Below are positions 33,841 to 44,576 of a stretch of DNA of 64,000 nt, one piece after another; the stretch's first letter is position 1, and each line of letters begins with the position of its first letter. Below the pieces are notes generated by a model that saw only the letters and a program-made list of their open reading frames with translations, did no database searches and was not told where the DNA came from. The translations under genes and the position numbers were made by a program. Source of the stretch: Haberlea rhodopensis (lineage: Eukaryota > Streptophyta > Magnoliopsida > Lamiales > Gesneriaceae); NCBI GenBank assembly GCA_907163345.1, contig CAJQUN010000423.1:124001-188000 (forward strand). Reading direction: 5' to 3'.

Positions 33841-35979
33841 TGTAAGGACCCTAATCCTTAAGTGCGGAATCAAGGCATAATAGAGCTAAAGTAAATCAAT
33901 CAGAGCATAAAGAACATGTTGGGTCTATGAGCTTAAGCATTACATGCCAAAATAATCATAAGGACTTCCAAAAAGAATGGATTAATTACATTCCAATTAA
34001 TGAATGTTCATCTATAGTTTTATACTACTCCTAGAGTAGATACTATCCAAGATAATCCTGTCCTTTAATCCTCAAAAGAATGCTTCACAAGCTCACCACC
34101 TCAACCCGTTCAAAGCTTGCTATCATGCCAAAGAAAGTACCTACAAGGACAACCCCCAAACATGAGCAATAATAATCATTCATATTCGACACAATATGAA
34201 GATAAAGCGTAAATGCATAATCAATATAAACACTTCCTGTTTTCCATGCATTTCAAACGCTTCCCGTTTGGTTGTCCCTGTACCACAACTCATGAGTATA
34301 ATCAACAGATTATTCTTAATGGCCAAAACATGTCATGACATCATATACCATCTCAACTGTACCACATATTGGTCACCATTCCCTAGTCTGTCCATCACAG
34401 TGTATTTTAATGCCCCTCGCTTATATTCATATGGGCGGCATAGGATAACCTCGCTACAATGGACATGCGGCGCTCCCACCCCTCGCTTCACAGAGAGCGG
34501 CAAATACCCTTTCCTCGCCCCATATGACAACCACGCTCAAATGTGACATGCGGCGCTCCCACCCCTCGCTTCACATTTAGCGGAACCAATACGAAAAGCG
34601 GCGAGCATTAAAATCATCAAAGGATGACCACGACTCATGGGATGTGCATCCAATAATCATAATATGCATCTAACATCAATATGCATAAATTACCATGTAT
34701 ATGCATCCACAATGCAATACCTCATATGGCATAAATCAACATGTATATGCATCCACAATGCAATACCACATATATACTCGCATCCACAATGCATAAACAA
34801 TGAGTATATAAAATACATGTTACCGTTGGGTGCCCGTACGTCCACTACGTACCTTTCCAAAATGTGGAATGTGGTTGGACCTTAATTCCTTGGCTGCGTT
34901 GCCACCTGGGTTGGTTCTACATATTCACAAATACCAATATTAGAACCCAATAATAGTCCAATACCAAAAATCCCACAAAAATAACCAAAAACACCCTTTT
35001 TTGGTGTCTCGCGATCGATCGCCAACAAGCCCCGATCGATCGCGAGACTACACTGTCTCAGCCAACAAATTTCAACAATCCGCGATCGATCGCGGAGCTA
35101 GCGCCGATCGATCGCGGCCTCGCCGATCGATCGCGCGCATCTCGCGATCGATCGCTGAAGCCCTCTGCCTCAGCACTGCTGCTCGCGATCGATCGCGAGA
35201 AAAACGCCGATCGATCGCCGAGCTGCGGGCATGCGGGGTTTGGGCACTATTCACCCATCTTCAACCCCATCTCATACACACCCACATACACCAACATTAA
35301 TCAAACCCAACAACTCAAAACCACCCATAAACATCAAAACAAACTCAAATAAACAACATCCAACTAAAACACTACCAAAATCACAACACCCAACACAAAC
35401 CCATTTTAAAACCCTTCAAACCAACCCAAACTTAAACAAAACCTTACAAAATTAATAATGAGGTACCCATACCTCTTGGGGATCTCAAATCACCCAACAA
35501 ACTCCACAAATCCAAGTTTTGCAAGAACTTCTCTTCACCCTTGGCCTCAAAAACGAAAATGTGAAGAGGAGAAGGGTTTGGGTGTTGGAAATGATTTGGT
35601 AAAGTGAGTAAGAGTGGATGGGGTGGGGTTGGGTATAAAAAATGAGTTTATTAAATCAAATGCATCCCAAAATAAACCCATGGTGTATAAAACACCCCAA
35701 CATGATATTTTTCAAAGCATTTACTCAAAATGCACCAAATATCAATTAAACACATGATTTCCAATTAATTGCTAACCAATGCAAATAAATCATGCTTCCA
35801 ATAATATTTACCCAGCATGCACCACATGCACCCTAAAATGCAATCCCGGGTCACCCCTTACCACATGACCATGCATTCCATAAGGTAAATAAATTCCAAC
35901 ACATAATCAATTACCACATAATTAATCATGTAAACACAATTAAAGCCAAATAGCAATTAACCATTTCGGGGATGTCACA
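33841..35979 (-). repeat. 3' LTR of K
   Basis: Plus strand TGTAAGGACCCTAATCC ... GGGGATGTCACA. In plus order it has the hairpin (34025-34039), the ACAAGGACAACC/GGTTGTCCCTGT inverted repeat (34143-34154 with 34270-34281), AGCGG/CTCGCT modules (34415-34600), an inverted repeat around CCGTACGTCCACTACGTACC (about 34833-34853), the micro-exon-like block (34853-34916), eight CGATCGATCG copies (35011-35222), and a TATA-like TTTTTTATACCC on the minus strand (near 35635-35646). No gene. Confidence 0.95.
35011..35222. repeat. CGATCGATCG cluster of K (8 copies), with a 15-16 bp hairpin
   Basis: Eight exact copies. 35007-35021 (TCTCGCGATCGATCG) is perfectly complementary to 35033-35047 across an 11-nt loop, with one further G-C pair at 35006/35048. 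Other copies are extended palindromes such as CCGCGATCGATCGCGG and CTCGCGATCGATCGCGAG. The twin array is in the 5' LTR at about 41936-42147. Confidence 0.95.
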
Positions 35980-35991
35980 ATACTCCCCTAC

Positions 35992-38900
35992 TTATAAGAT
36001 TTCGTCCTCGAAATCACATGCACTTACCCCAACAGAAACTAAACATGAACTCATACCAGAGAATAGTTCCGGGTAGTGCTGCGCCATATGCTGCTCCGTC
36101 TCCCACGTAGCCTCCTCGACACCCCTGCGATCCCACTGAACTTTGATCATCGGTATCACTTTGTTCCGAAGTCTACGGCCTGCTCGATCCAGAATTCTGA
36201 CAGGCCGTTCCACATAAGATACATCTGATTCTAACTGAACTTCGGAAGGCTGTAACACATGAGACGGATCCGGCTCATACTTTCGCAGCATCGATACATG
36301 AAACACATCATGTATCCCAGATAAAGAAGGCGGCAAAGCCAGTCGGTAAGCTAAGGTGCCAATGCGCTGCAAAATCTCGTACGGTCCAACGTACCTCGGA
36401 GACAGTTTCCCGCGCATCCCAAACCGCACAACGCCTCTGAAAGGCGAGATCTTCAAAAAGACCTTATCTCCAAACTGAAACTCTAACGGTCTCCGCCGTT
36501 TATTCGCATAAGCTGCCTGTCTGTCTTGGGCCGCTTTCATTTTCTGCCTTATAATCTTTATCTTCTCCTCCATTTCCCGGATCAACTCAGGCCCTCCGAC
36601 TGATCTACTGTCCAAATCCTCCCAACATAAGGGTGATCTACACCGTCTGCCATAAAGAGCTTCAAACGGAGCCATCTGAATACTTGCCTGGTAGCTATTG
36701 TTATAAGAAAACTCTACCAGAGGTATTGAATCCTGCCAAGAAGCATCGAACTCCAATACACAAGCTCTCAACATGTCCTCGAGCGTCTGAATAGTGTGCT
36801 CGGTCTGGCCATCCGTCTGAGGATGATAAGCAGTGCTCAATCTGACCTCAGTTCCCAAAGCTGACTGAAGGCCTTCCCAGAAATGAGATGTGAATCGCGG
36901 ATCTCGATCTGACACAATGGAAACGGGGATCCCATGCAATCTCACCACATCTCTAATATACAACTGCGCCATCCTCAAGAATGTAAATGTCATGCTATAG
37001 GGGATAAAGTGGGCTACCTTGGTCAATCTGTCCACAATCACCCAAATAGCATCGAAGCCTGAAGCACTCCTCGGCAAATGAGTCACGAAGTCCATGGAAA
37101 TGTGCTCCCACTTCCACTTCGGTATCTCCAAGCTTCTCAACTCGCCGCCAGGTCTCTGTCTCTCTGCCTTAACCTGTTGGCAGATCAGACACCTCTTCAC
37201 AAAAGTGACGACATCAGACTTCATTCGCTTCCACCAAAACTGACCACGCAGATCTCTGTACATCTTCTTCCCGCCTGGGTGGATGCTAAGTCTGCTACTG
37301 TGAGCTCGCTCCAAGATTCCCTTACGCAACTCCGGCGTACTCGGAACTACCCAGCGGTTACCCAATCTCAAAGATCCGTCGTCTGCCACTCTGAACTTCG
37401 TCGGCTGACCAAGATGCACTATAGACAACCATCTCTGAACCTCAGCATCTGATCTCTGAGCTCTCCTGATGTTCTCATAAATATCTGGCTCAGCTAATAA
37501 GGTAGAGACATACACTGGCGATGCATCAATGTCGAAGTCATAGCCCAGATGGCAATAGGAGGTCATCATAGCCGACAAATGGATGACGTCCTCAGCAGAA
37601 CTCCTCACTTTCCGGCTCAGAGCGTCTGCTGTCAAATTAGCCTTCCCCGGATGGTACTCAATCTCGCAATCATAGTCCTTGAGTAGGTCCATCCATCTCC
37701 TCTGTCTCATGTTCAGCTCCGCCTGAGTGAATAGAAACTTGAGGCTCTTGTGATCCGTGTATATGGTGAATGAAGTGCCATATAAGTAGTGCCTCCAGAT
37801 CTTCAGGGCGAAGATGATAGCCGCCAATTCCAAGTCATGAACTGGATATCTGGTCTCATGCGGCTTCAACTGCCTCGATGCATAAGCTACCACATGCTTA
37901 TCTTGCATCAGAACACATCCAAGGCCCTGCAGTGATGCATCAGTATACAGAACAAATCTGGAGTTCTCCGTCGGGATCACTAACACTGGCGCCGTCGTCA
38001 ACCGGTGCTTCAATTCCTGGAAGCTCTCCTCACAAGCTTCTGACCAAAAGAAAGGCACACCCTTCTGAGTCAACTGAGTCAGCGGCTTGGCAATCTTCGA
38101 AAAGCCCTCGACGAAGCGCCGATAATACCCGGCCAAACCAAGGAAACTCCGGATCTCAGGTACAGAAGTGGGGGCAGCCCACTCCATCACAGCCTCAATC
38201 TTCTTGGGGTCCACTGATATCCCACTGCTCGAAATGACATGCCCCAGAAACACTACACTGCTCAGCCAAAACTCGCACTTACTGAGCTTAGCATACAACT
38301 GATGCTCTCTAAGAATCTGAAGCACTGTCCTCAAGTGTTTCACATGATCTTCCTCACTCCGGGAGTAGATAAGAATGTCGTCAATAAACACGATGACGAA
38401 CTGATCAAGATACGGCTGAAACACTCTGTTCATCAGACTCATAAAGACGGCCGGGGCGTTCGTCACACCGAACGGCATTACTAAGAACTCATAATGCCCG
38501 TATCGAGTCCGGAACGCTGTCTTCTGCACATCTTCCTCTCTGACCCGAATCTGATGATACCCGGATCTCAAATCAATCTTGCTATACACCCTGGTACCTT
38601 GCAACTGATCAAACAAGTCGTCTATCCTTGGGAGAGGATACTTGTTCTTCACTGTAGCCTTGTTCAGCTGCCGGTAATCGATGCACAACCGCATCGAACC
38701 GTCCTTCTTCTTCACAAAGAGAACTGGTGCGCCCCATGGCGACACGCTCGGGCGTATATACCCCTTGTCCAGAAGATCCTGCAACTGTTCCTTCAACTCT
38801 CTCAACTCAGCCGGTGCCATCCTATAAGGTGCACGAGAGATAGCGGATGTCCCTAGCAACAACTTGATCCCAAATTCAACTTCCCTGGCCGGTGGAAATC

Positions 38901-40113
38901 CTGGGATCTCTTCTGGAAATACATCAGCAAATTCTGCCACAACTGGTACATCCTCAACTCTCAGTTCTTTACTCTTTCCAGACGTGTCCACGGCATAAAT
39001 AAGATAGCCCGTGTGCCCACGTTCCAACAGCTGAGACATCTTGATCGCTGAAATCAACGGAATCTTCGCACGAGACCCGTTGCCAAAGAAAGTCCACTGA
39101 CTGCCCAACTCAGGTCTGAACTTCACTGTTCTCTGCCGGCAATCTACCACTGCCTGATATTTGTTCAGAACATCAATACCCAAGATGCAGTCGAAGTCTG
39201 ACATACCCAGCACAATCAAGTCTGATCTCAACTCGTTGCCCTCAAAATAAATGAGGCAGTCTGCCATAAACTGATCAGCAACAACATTTCTTCCAGTGGG
39301 TGTCGAGATCAATAGAGGCGTGGGCAAAGAAGACGTGCGCATATGGTGTCTTTCCACAAATCCCACAGACACAAAGGAATGGGAGGCACCTGTATCTATC
39401 AAAACAAAAGCAGGGTACATAAATAAATGGCACGTACCGGCAATCACCTCCTCTGGAGCTGCCTGAGCCTGCTCCCTGGTCAGTGCATATACTTGTCCCT
39501 GGGGTGGTCCCACTGTCTGACCTCCCGATGGACGAGGCCCAAACTGCTGCCTCTGCTGCACTGTCCTGTCCTCAAACCTTGGCCTGTTGCCCTGATACTC
39601 TGACTGGCCTCCCCTGGTGGGACAATACCGAGCAATGTGGCCCATCTTGCCACAGACATAACATGCAGGACACTTGTTTGAAGAATGTGGCCCTCCACAA
39701 TTGTTGCACCTCGGCTCTCCCGGCCTATCCCCCTGTGAAGATCCTCGACTGGCGGACCAATTTCCCTTCTTGCCATCCTGTTTCTGGCCAAAGTATTTCT
39801 TTCCACCATACCGCGAAGATGAAGAGGCATCACGGGGTTTAAATGGCTCACCCCGAGGCCTCAAACTGTCACTAGTCTGCCTCTGTTGCGGTACCGGTGG
39901 TGGCATGGCATAAGCTCCCACTCCTAGCTCAGCAAGCTCCGCTCTTGTGAGAGCATCATCAAAAGAAGTTGGGTTATTGATGATAACCCGGTCATAGAGC
40001 TCCGGTCGCAGTCCTTTCATGAAATTTCTCATCTTGGCACGTCCATCAGAGGCAATATGGGGGACATACCTAAGTAGTGATGAGTACTGTGTGGCATAGT
40101 CTGCCACTGTCAT
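35992..40113 (-). CDS. Element K pol frame (rest of gag to chromodomain), 1,373 codons
   Basis: An open frame from the ATG at 40113 (MTVADYATQYSS) to a TAA next to the polypurine tract. In order: the C-terminal half of the Gag capsid; zinc knuckles CX2CX3HX4C and CX2CX4HX4C (about 136-148, 151-164); protease LIDTGAS (about 240-244); reverse transcriptase with FIDD (about 576-579); RNase H (Asp about 725); integrase Asp about 1008, Asp 1069, Glu 1105; chromodomain about 1299-1351; tail FEDEIL. All expected active-site residues are present. It is very similar to A, but gag is split: the first part lies in another frame (40110-40556). Comparison with M and L shows one G too few in the run before AACATGACA. 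So this ATG is an internal gag methionine, not the native start, unless re-initiation at ATGA is used. Confidence 0.94.
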   Translation of the reverse strand: MTVADYATQYSSLLRYVPHIASDGRAKMRNFMKGLRPELYDRVIINNPTSFDDALTRAELAELGVGAYAMPPPVPQQRQTSDSLRPRGEPFKPRDASSSSRYGGKKYFGQKQDGKKGNWSASRGSSQGDRPGEPRCNNCGGPHSSNKCPACYVCGKMGHIARYCPTRGGQSEYQGNRPRFEDRTVQQRQQFGPRPSGGQTVGPPQGQVYALTREQAQAAPEEVIAGTCHLFMYPAFVLIDTGASHSFVSVGFVERHHMRTSSLPTPLLISTPTGRNVVADQFMADCLIYFEGNELRSDLIVLGMSDFDCILGIDVLNKYQAVVDCRQRTVKFRPELGSQWTFFGNGSRAKIPLISAIKMSQLLERGHTGYLIYAVDTSGKSKELRVEDVPVVAEFADVFPEEIPGFPPAREVEFGIKLLLGTSAISRAPYRMAPAELRELKEQLQDLLDKGYIRPSVSPWGAPVLFVKKKDGSMRLCIDYRQLNKATVKNKYPLPRIDDLFDQLQGTRVYSKIDLRSGYHQIRVREEDVQKTAFRTRYGHYEFLVMPFGVTNAPAVFMSLMNRVFQPYLDQFVIVFIDDILIYSRSEEDHVKHLRTVLQILREHQLYAKLSKCEFWLSSVVFLGHVISSSGISVDPKKIEAVMEWAAPTSVPEIRSFLGLAGYYRRFVEGFSKIAKPLTQLTQKGVPFFWSEACEESFQELKHRLTTAPVLVIPTENSRFVLYTDASLQGLGCVLMQDKHVVAYASRQLKPHETRYPVHDLELAAIIFALKIWRHYLYGTSFTIYTDHKSLKFLFTQAELNMRQRRWMDLLKDYDCEIEYHPGKANLTADALSRKVRSSAEDVIHLSAMMTSYCHLGYDFDIDASPVYVSTLLAEPDIYENIRRAQRSDAEVQRWLSIVHLGQPTKFRVADDGSLRLGNRWVVPSTPELRKGILERAHSSRLSIHPGGKKMYRDLRGQFWWKRMKSDVVTFVKRCLICQQVKAERQRPGGELRSLEIPKWKWEHISMDFVTHLPRSASGFDAIWVIVDRLTKVAHFIPYSMTFTFLRMAQLYIRDVVRLHGIPVSIVSDRDPRFTSHFWEGLQSALGTEVRLSTAYHPQTDGQTEHTIQTLEDMLRACVLEFDASWQDSIPLVEFSYNNSYQASIQMAPFEALYGRRCRSPLCWEDLDSRSVGGPELIREMEEKIKIIRQKMKAAQDRQAAYANKRRRPLEFQFGDKVFLKISPFRGVVRFGMRGKLSPRYVGPYEILQRIGTLAYRLALPPSLSGIHDVFHVSMLRKYEPDPSHVLQPSEVQLESDVSYVERPVRILDRAGRRLRNKVIPMIKVQWDRRGVEEATWETEQHMAQHYPELFSGMSSCLVSVGVSACDFEDEIL

Positions 40114-40556
40114 GTTCCCTGCCTCAGACTTGTAAATTCATCCTCCTTTGTCTGTCTTGCTGCTGCGGAGAAGTATCGGTTCAAGAACCGGGTCCTGAAG
40201 AGCGTCCAGTCAATCACAGCACCCAGTGCTCTCATTTCCATTACTGTGCTCCTCCACCACATCAGAGGTTTCTTGGCTAATTGAAACTCCGCTAGCCTCA
40301 GCCAAGCCGTCACAGCACAAGGAGCCGATACAAAGATCTGCTCAAGTCTTTCTAACCACTCTTCAGCCTCTTCTCCGGACTCTGTCCCCTCAAACCGGGG
40401 CGGATGATAAGACAGAAACTGCGTCATGCTAATCTCACCCGGTAGCAATAACTGAACTATTGGTTCCATCCCGACAGCCGGTGGAGGTAGAGAATTAGCC
40501 TGTCCAATACTCGCATTTACACTCCCAACATCTCCGACTTCCTCATTAGTAGCCAT
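40110..40556 (-). CDS. Element K gag, N-terminal part, ended by a frameshift
   Basis: Starts at the ATG at 40556 (MATNEEVGDVGSVNASIGQ), as in M. Contains the capsid block FEGTESGEEAEEWLERLEQIF and RTRFLNRYFSAAARQTKEDEF. The frame ends at TGA (40112-40110) in the sequence ACATGACAG, so the stop overlaps by three bases the ATG that opens the pol frame. The cause is a one-base loss: CAGGGAAC where M has CAGGGGAAC. About 148 codons, under half of a normal Tekay-type Gag; no zinc knuckle in this piece. Likely inactive alone, although slippage on the G run or re-initiation could join the frames. Confidence 0.9.
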   Translation of the reverse strand: MATNEEVGDVGSVNASIGQANSLPPPAVGMEPIVQLLLPGEISMTQFLSYHPPRFEGTESGEEAEEWLERLEQIFVSAPCAVTAWLRLAEFQLAKKPLMWWRSTVMEMRALGAVIDWTLFRTRFLNRYFSAAARQTKEDEFTSLRQGT

Positions 40557-40766
40557 GCTGTAACACAAATGTTAACAACAATCCAAAGCAATATATATAT
40601 CATGTCGTTAGATAACAGGAGTGATATAAGCATGTTAGTATAACCAAATATACACCAATATGCACCACATGCATAAACATGCTTCAAATGTAAGCACCTA
40701 GCCAGACATGCTAAGGCTACCCTTCACTCGTTCCCGGGTTCTCTAACCTGGCTCTGATACCACTAA
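40557..40766 (-). other. Leader and primer-binding site of K
   Basis: The complement of 40751-40762 is TGGTATCAGAGC (initiator Met). It is followed by CAGGTTAGAGAACCCGGG and an A/T-rich leader to the gag ATG. Confidence 0.92.
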
Positions 40767-42904
40767 TGTAAGGACGCTAATCCTTAAGTGCGGAATCAAG
40801 GCATAATAGAGCTAAAGTAAATCAATCAGAGCATAAAGAACATGTTGGGTCTATGAGCTTAAGCATTCCATGCCAAAATAATCATAAGGACTTCCAAAAA
40901 GAATGGATTAATTACATTCCAATTAATGAATGTTCATCTATAGTTTTATACTACTCCTAGAGTAGATACTATCCAAGATAATCCTGTCCTTTAATCCTCA
41001 AAAGAATGCTTCACAAGCTCACCACCTCAACCCGTTCAAAGCTTGCTATCATGCCAAAGAAAGTACCTACAAGGACAACCCCCAAACATGAGCAATAATA
41101 ATCATTCATATTCGACACAATATGAAGATAAAGCGTAAATGCATAATCAATATAAACACTTCCTGTTTTCCATGCATTTCAAACGCTTCCCGTTTGGTTG
41201 TCCCTGTACCACAACTCATGAGTATAATCAACAGATTATTCTTAATGGCCAAAACATGTCATGACATCATATACCATCTCAACTGTACCACATATTGGTC
41301 ACCATTCCCTAGTCTGTCCATCACAGTGTATTTTAATGCCCCTCGCTTATATTCATATGGGCGGCATAGGATAACCTCGCTACAATGGACATGCGGCGCT
41401 CCCACCCCTCGCTTCACAGAGAGCGGCAAATACCCTTTCCTCGCCCCATATGACAACCACGCTCAAATGTGACATGCGGCGCTCCCACCCCTCGCTTCAC
41501 ATTTAGCGGAACCAATACGAAAAGCGGCGAGCATTAAAATCATCAAAGGATGACCACGACTCATGGGATGTGCATCCAATAATCATAATATGCATCTAAC
41601 ATCAATATGCATAAATTACCATGTATATGCATCCACAATGCAATACCTCATATGGCATAAATCAACATGTATATGCATCCACAATGCAATACCACATATA
41701 TACTCGCATCCACAATGCATAAACAATGAGTATATAAAATACATGTTACCGTTGGGTGCCCGTACGTCCACTACGTACCTTTCCAAATGTGGAATGTGGT
41801 TGGACCTCAATTCCTTGGCTGCGTTGCCACCTGGGTTGGTTCTACATATTCACAAATACCAATATTAGAACCCAATAATAGTCCAATACCAAAAATCCCA
41901 CAAAAATAACCAAAAACACCCTTTTTTGGTGTCTCGCGATCGATCGCCAACAAGCCCCGATCGATCGCGAGACTACACTGTCTCAGCCAACAAATTTCAA
42001 CAATCCGCGATCGATCGCGGAGCTAGCGCCGATCGATCGCGGCCTCGCCGATCGATCGCGCGCATCTCGCGATCGATCGCTGAAGCCCTCTGCCTCAGCA
42101 CTGCTGCTCGCGATCGATCGCGAGAAAAACGCCGATCGATCGCCGAGCTGCGGGCATGCGGGGTTTGGGCACTATTCACCCATCTTCAACCCCATCTCAT
42201 ACACACCCACATACACCAACATTAATCAAACCCAACAACTCAAAACCACCCATAAACATCAAAACAAACTCAAATAAACAACATCCAACTAAAACACTAC
42301 CAAAATCACAACACCCAACACAAACCCATTTTAAAACCCTTCAAACCAACCCAAACTTAAACAAAACCTTACAAAATTAATAATGAGGTACCCATACCTC
42401 TTGGGGATCTCAAATCACCCAACAAACTCCACAAATCCAAGTTTTGCAAGAACTTCTCTTCACCCTTGGCCTCAAAAACGAAAATGTGAAGAGGAGAAGG
42501 GTTTGGGTGTTGGAAATGATTTGGTAAAGTGAGTAAGAGTGGATGGGGTGGGGTTGGGTATAAAAAATGAGTTTATTAAATCAAATGCATACCAAAATAA
42601 ACCCATGGTGTATAAAACACCCCAACATGATATTTTTCAAAGCATTTACTCAAAATGCACCAAATATCAATTAAACACATGATTTCCAATTAATTGCTAA
42701 CCAATGCAAATAAATCATGCTTCCAATAATATTTACCCAGCATGCACCACATGCACCCTAAAATGCAATCCCGGGTCACCCCTTACCACATGACCATGCA
42801 TTCCATAAGGTAAATAAATTCCAACACATAATCAATTACCACATAATTAATCATGTAAACACAATTAAAGCCAAATAGCAATTAACCATTTCGGGGATGT
42901 CACA
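40767..42904 (-). repeat. 5' LTR of K
   Basis: Near-identical to 33841-35979. Visible differences: GGACGCTAATCC for GGACCCTAATCC, CATTCCATG for CATTACATG, one A fewer at about 41786, GACCTCAATT for GACCTTAATT, and GCATACCAA for GCATCCCAA. All modules described for the 3' LTR are present, including the hairpin (40951-40965). Confidence 0.95.
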
Positions 42905-42909
42905 ACTCC

Positions 42910-44385
42910 TCTCCATCAGCTTTTTGGTCCCTAAACCCCATCCACTCATCCATAAGGTGCTATTTTCGTTTTTGAAAAAAGAGAGGAGGAGAAAGCTTTG
43001 AAAAAGGGGTCTTTTTGGGAGTTCTTGCTAAAAACTTAAAGCTCAAGTGCACATGTTTCTCGGGGCATGGAACTCAAGCCAGGCTTGACATGGACTATGA
43101 AATTCTAAGGTACGTATGACGTACGAGCATAGCCTATTATAATGTTGCAACTGTAAAATGCATGGTATGTGATAATGGCATTATATGGACATTGAAATAC
43201 ATGGTATGTGGTATTTGCATAAATGGATACGGAAATGCATGGTATGTGGTATTTGCATAAATGGATATGGAAATGCCTGGTAGGTGGTATTTGCCATAAA
43301 TGGATATTGAAATGCATGGTATATGGTACTTGCTATAAATGGATAGTGAAATGTATGGTATATGGTAATTGCGATAAATGGACATTCGTTGGGAATTATA
43401 TGGCGCCGCTTTTGAGCGAGCAAAGATTGGGATATTGTCGCCATTGAGCGACCATCGGTTATGACGCCGCTATTGTTGAGCGTGCGTGGGGTCGAAATGC
43501 CGCCATTGTGGAGCGAGCTATGACATAGAAAGATGGAGTCAATTGCTAAACATATGTGATATCTGTAGTACTCTATTTTGATGGTTTAATCGCATTTGGT
43601 TATGGAACTGGTATAGCAGGAATGGTTTTTGTTGTTCAATGAGATGATCAACTGGCTTTTGGGAATTTAATGGTTTGGTTATTTTGAGAACAGGGACAAT
43701 ACAGGGGATCCCGGATGAGGGTATTACCATCCAGGGAGTATCATTTAAATTATGGCATTTACTTCTGTAAATTATGAATTGCAATGTTATGATTATTGGA
43801 TTGGTGGTATTGGTATGCTCACCCCGTGTGGGGGCTGTCTCTGTTGGGGCAGGTAACACAGGTGCAACAGTAGCTTTGGAGTTGAGCTTGGGCTGTTGAT
43901 AGAGGTACTTCCAGGATCGAGGTACCAGAGCTGGTTGAATAAGTACATAGATCCAGTGTTGAGATCGAGCTGTGCTTGGGAGGTGCTTCTAGGATTGAAG
44001 TACCAGTAACGGTATCCGGTAGAGTATTTTATACATCAGATACACGCTCATTCATTGGGTGCTCTTATGTGAGTACATTTTACGTGTATATGGAATGTAT
44101 AAATGGGCTACGACTTCTCTCTGTTCATATATGGTTTGCATGCAATTAAATGTGGAATTGCTAAATGAACTAAGAGCATATTAGTGTATTATGAGGGTGC
44201 ATGTCATATATGTAATCTTGGTTGGGGGGATTTGCATATTATGTGGATTGAATGCAAGAAATTTTATGGATCACTAATATGGTGTAACACTTGCACATGG
44301 CTTTTCCCCATGATTTTCTGATTATATGCACTAATGGTATGGATTAATAGACTAATAATGGGTTAAGGGCACGGGGGTCCTTACA
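42910..44385 (+). repeat. 5' LTR of element J, second segment
   Basis: Continues J after K and ends GGGGGTCCTTACA. It has the AG|GTACGT site near 43109, a repeat of about 60 bp with GGTATGTGGTATTTGC and GGATA (43145-43390, about five imperfect units), AGCGA/CCGCC modules (43405-43520), the ACAGGGACAA block (43691) and CTCTGTTGGGGCAG|GTAA (about 43840-43856). Unlike the other Tekay-like LTRs here, I find no CGATCGATCG cluster in the part present. Total LTR about 1,880 bp. Confidence 0.88.
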
Positions 44386-44576
44386 TTAGTGGTATCAGAG
44401 CAGTGGTTAGCTCTTTGGGGCTCTTGAGGGCCTAGGAAAATGTTAATAGGAATGAGAAGCACATACTTATGCATGATGGTAGTTAGTGTTGTGTGACACA
44501 ACTTTATTGCTTATGTGTGTTTATGATATGTGTTCATAATTGGATTATGTTGTTGCTAACCATGGTGGTTGTAGGG
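44386..44576 (+). other. Primer-binding site and leader of J
   Basis: TGGTATCAGAGC at 44390-44401. The leader closely follows that of G (AGGGCCTAGGAA, AATAGGAAT, AGCACATA, GTGTTGTGTGACACAAC) and has no gag start. Confidence 0.9.

Larger units (their letters stand above)
33841..42904 (-). mobile_element. Element K: complete young Tekay-like retrotransposon
   Basis: LTRs of 2,139 bp (33841-35979) and 2,138 bp (40767-42904) differ by about four substitutions and one A-run indel that I can see. The target duplication ACTCC is perfect (33836-33840, 42905-42909). On the minus strand: 5' LTR, primer site, gag, pol, polypurine tract, 3' LTR. Coding capacity is complete apart from one frameshift in gag. 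This is the best candidate in the window for a recently active element with both LTRs entire. Confidence 0.96.
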
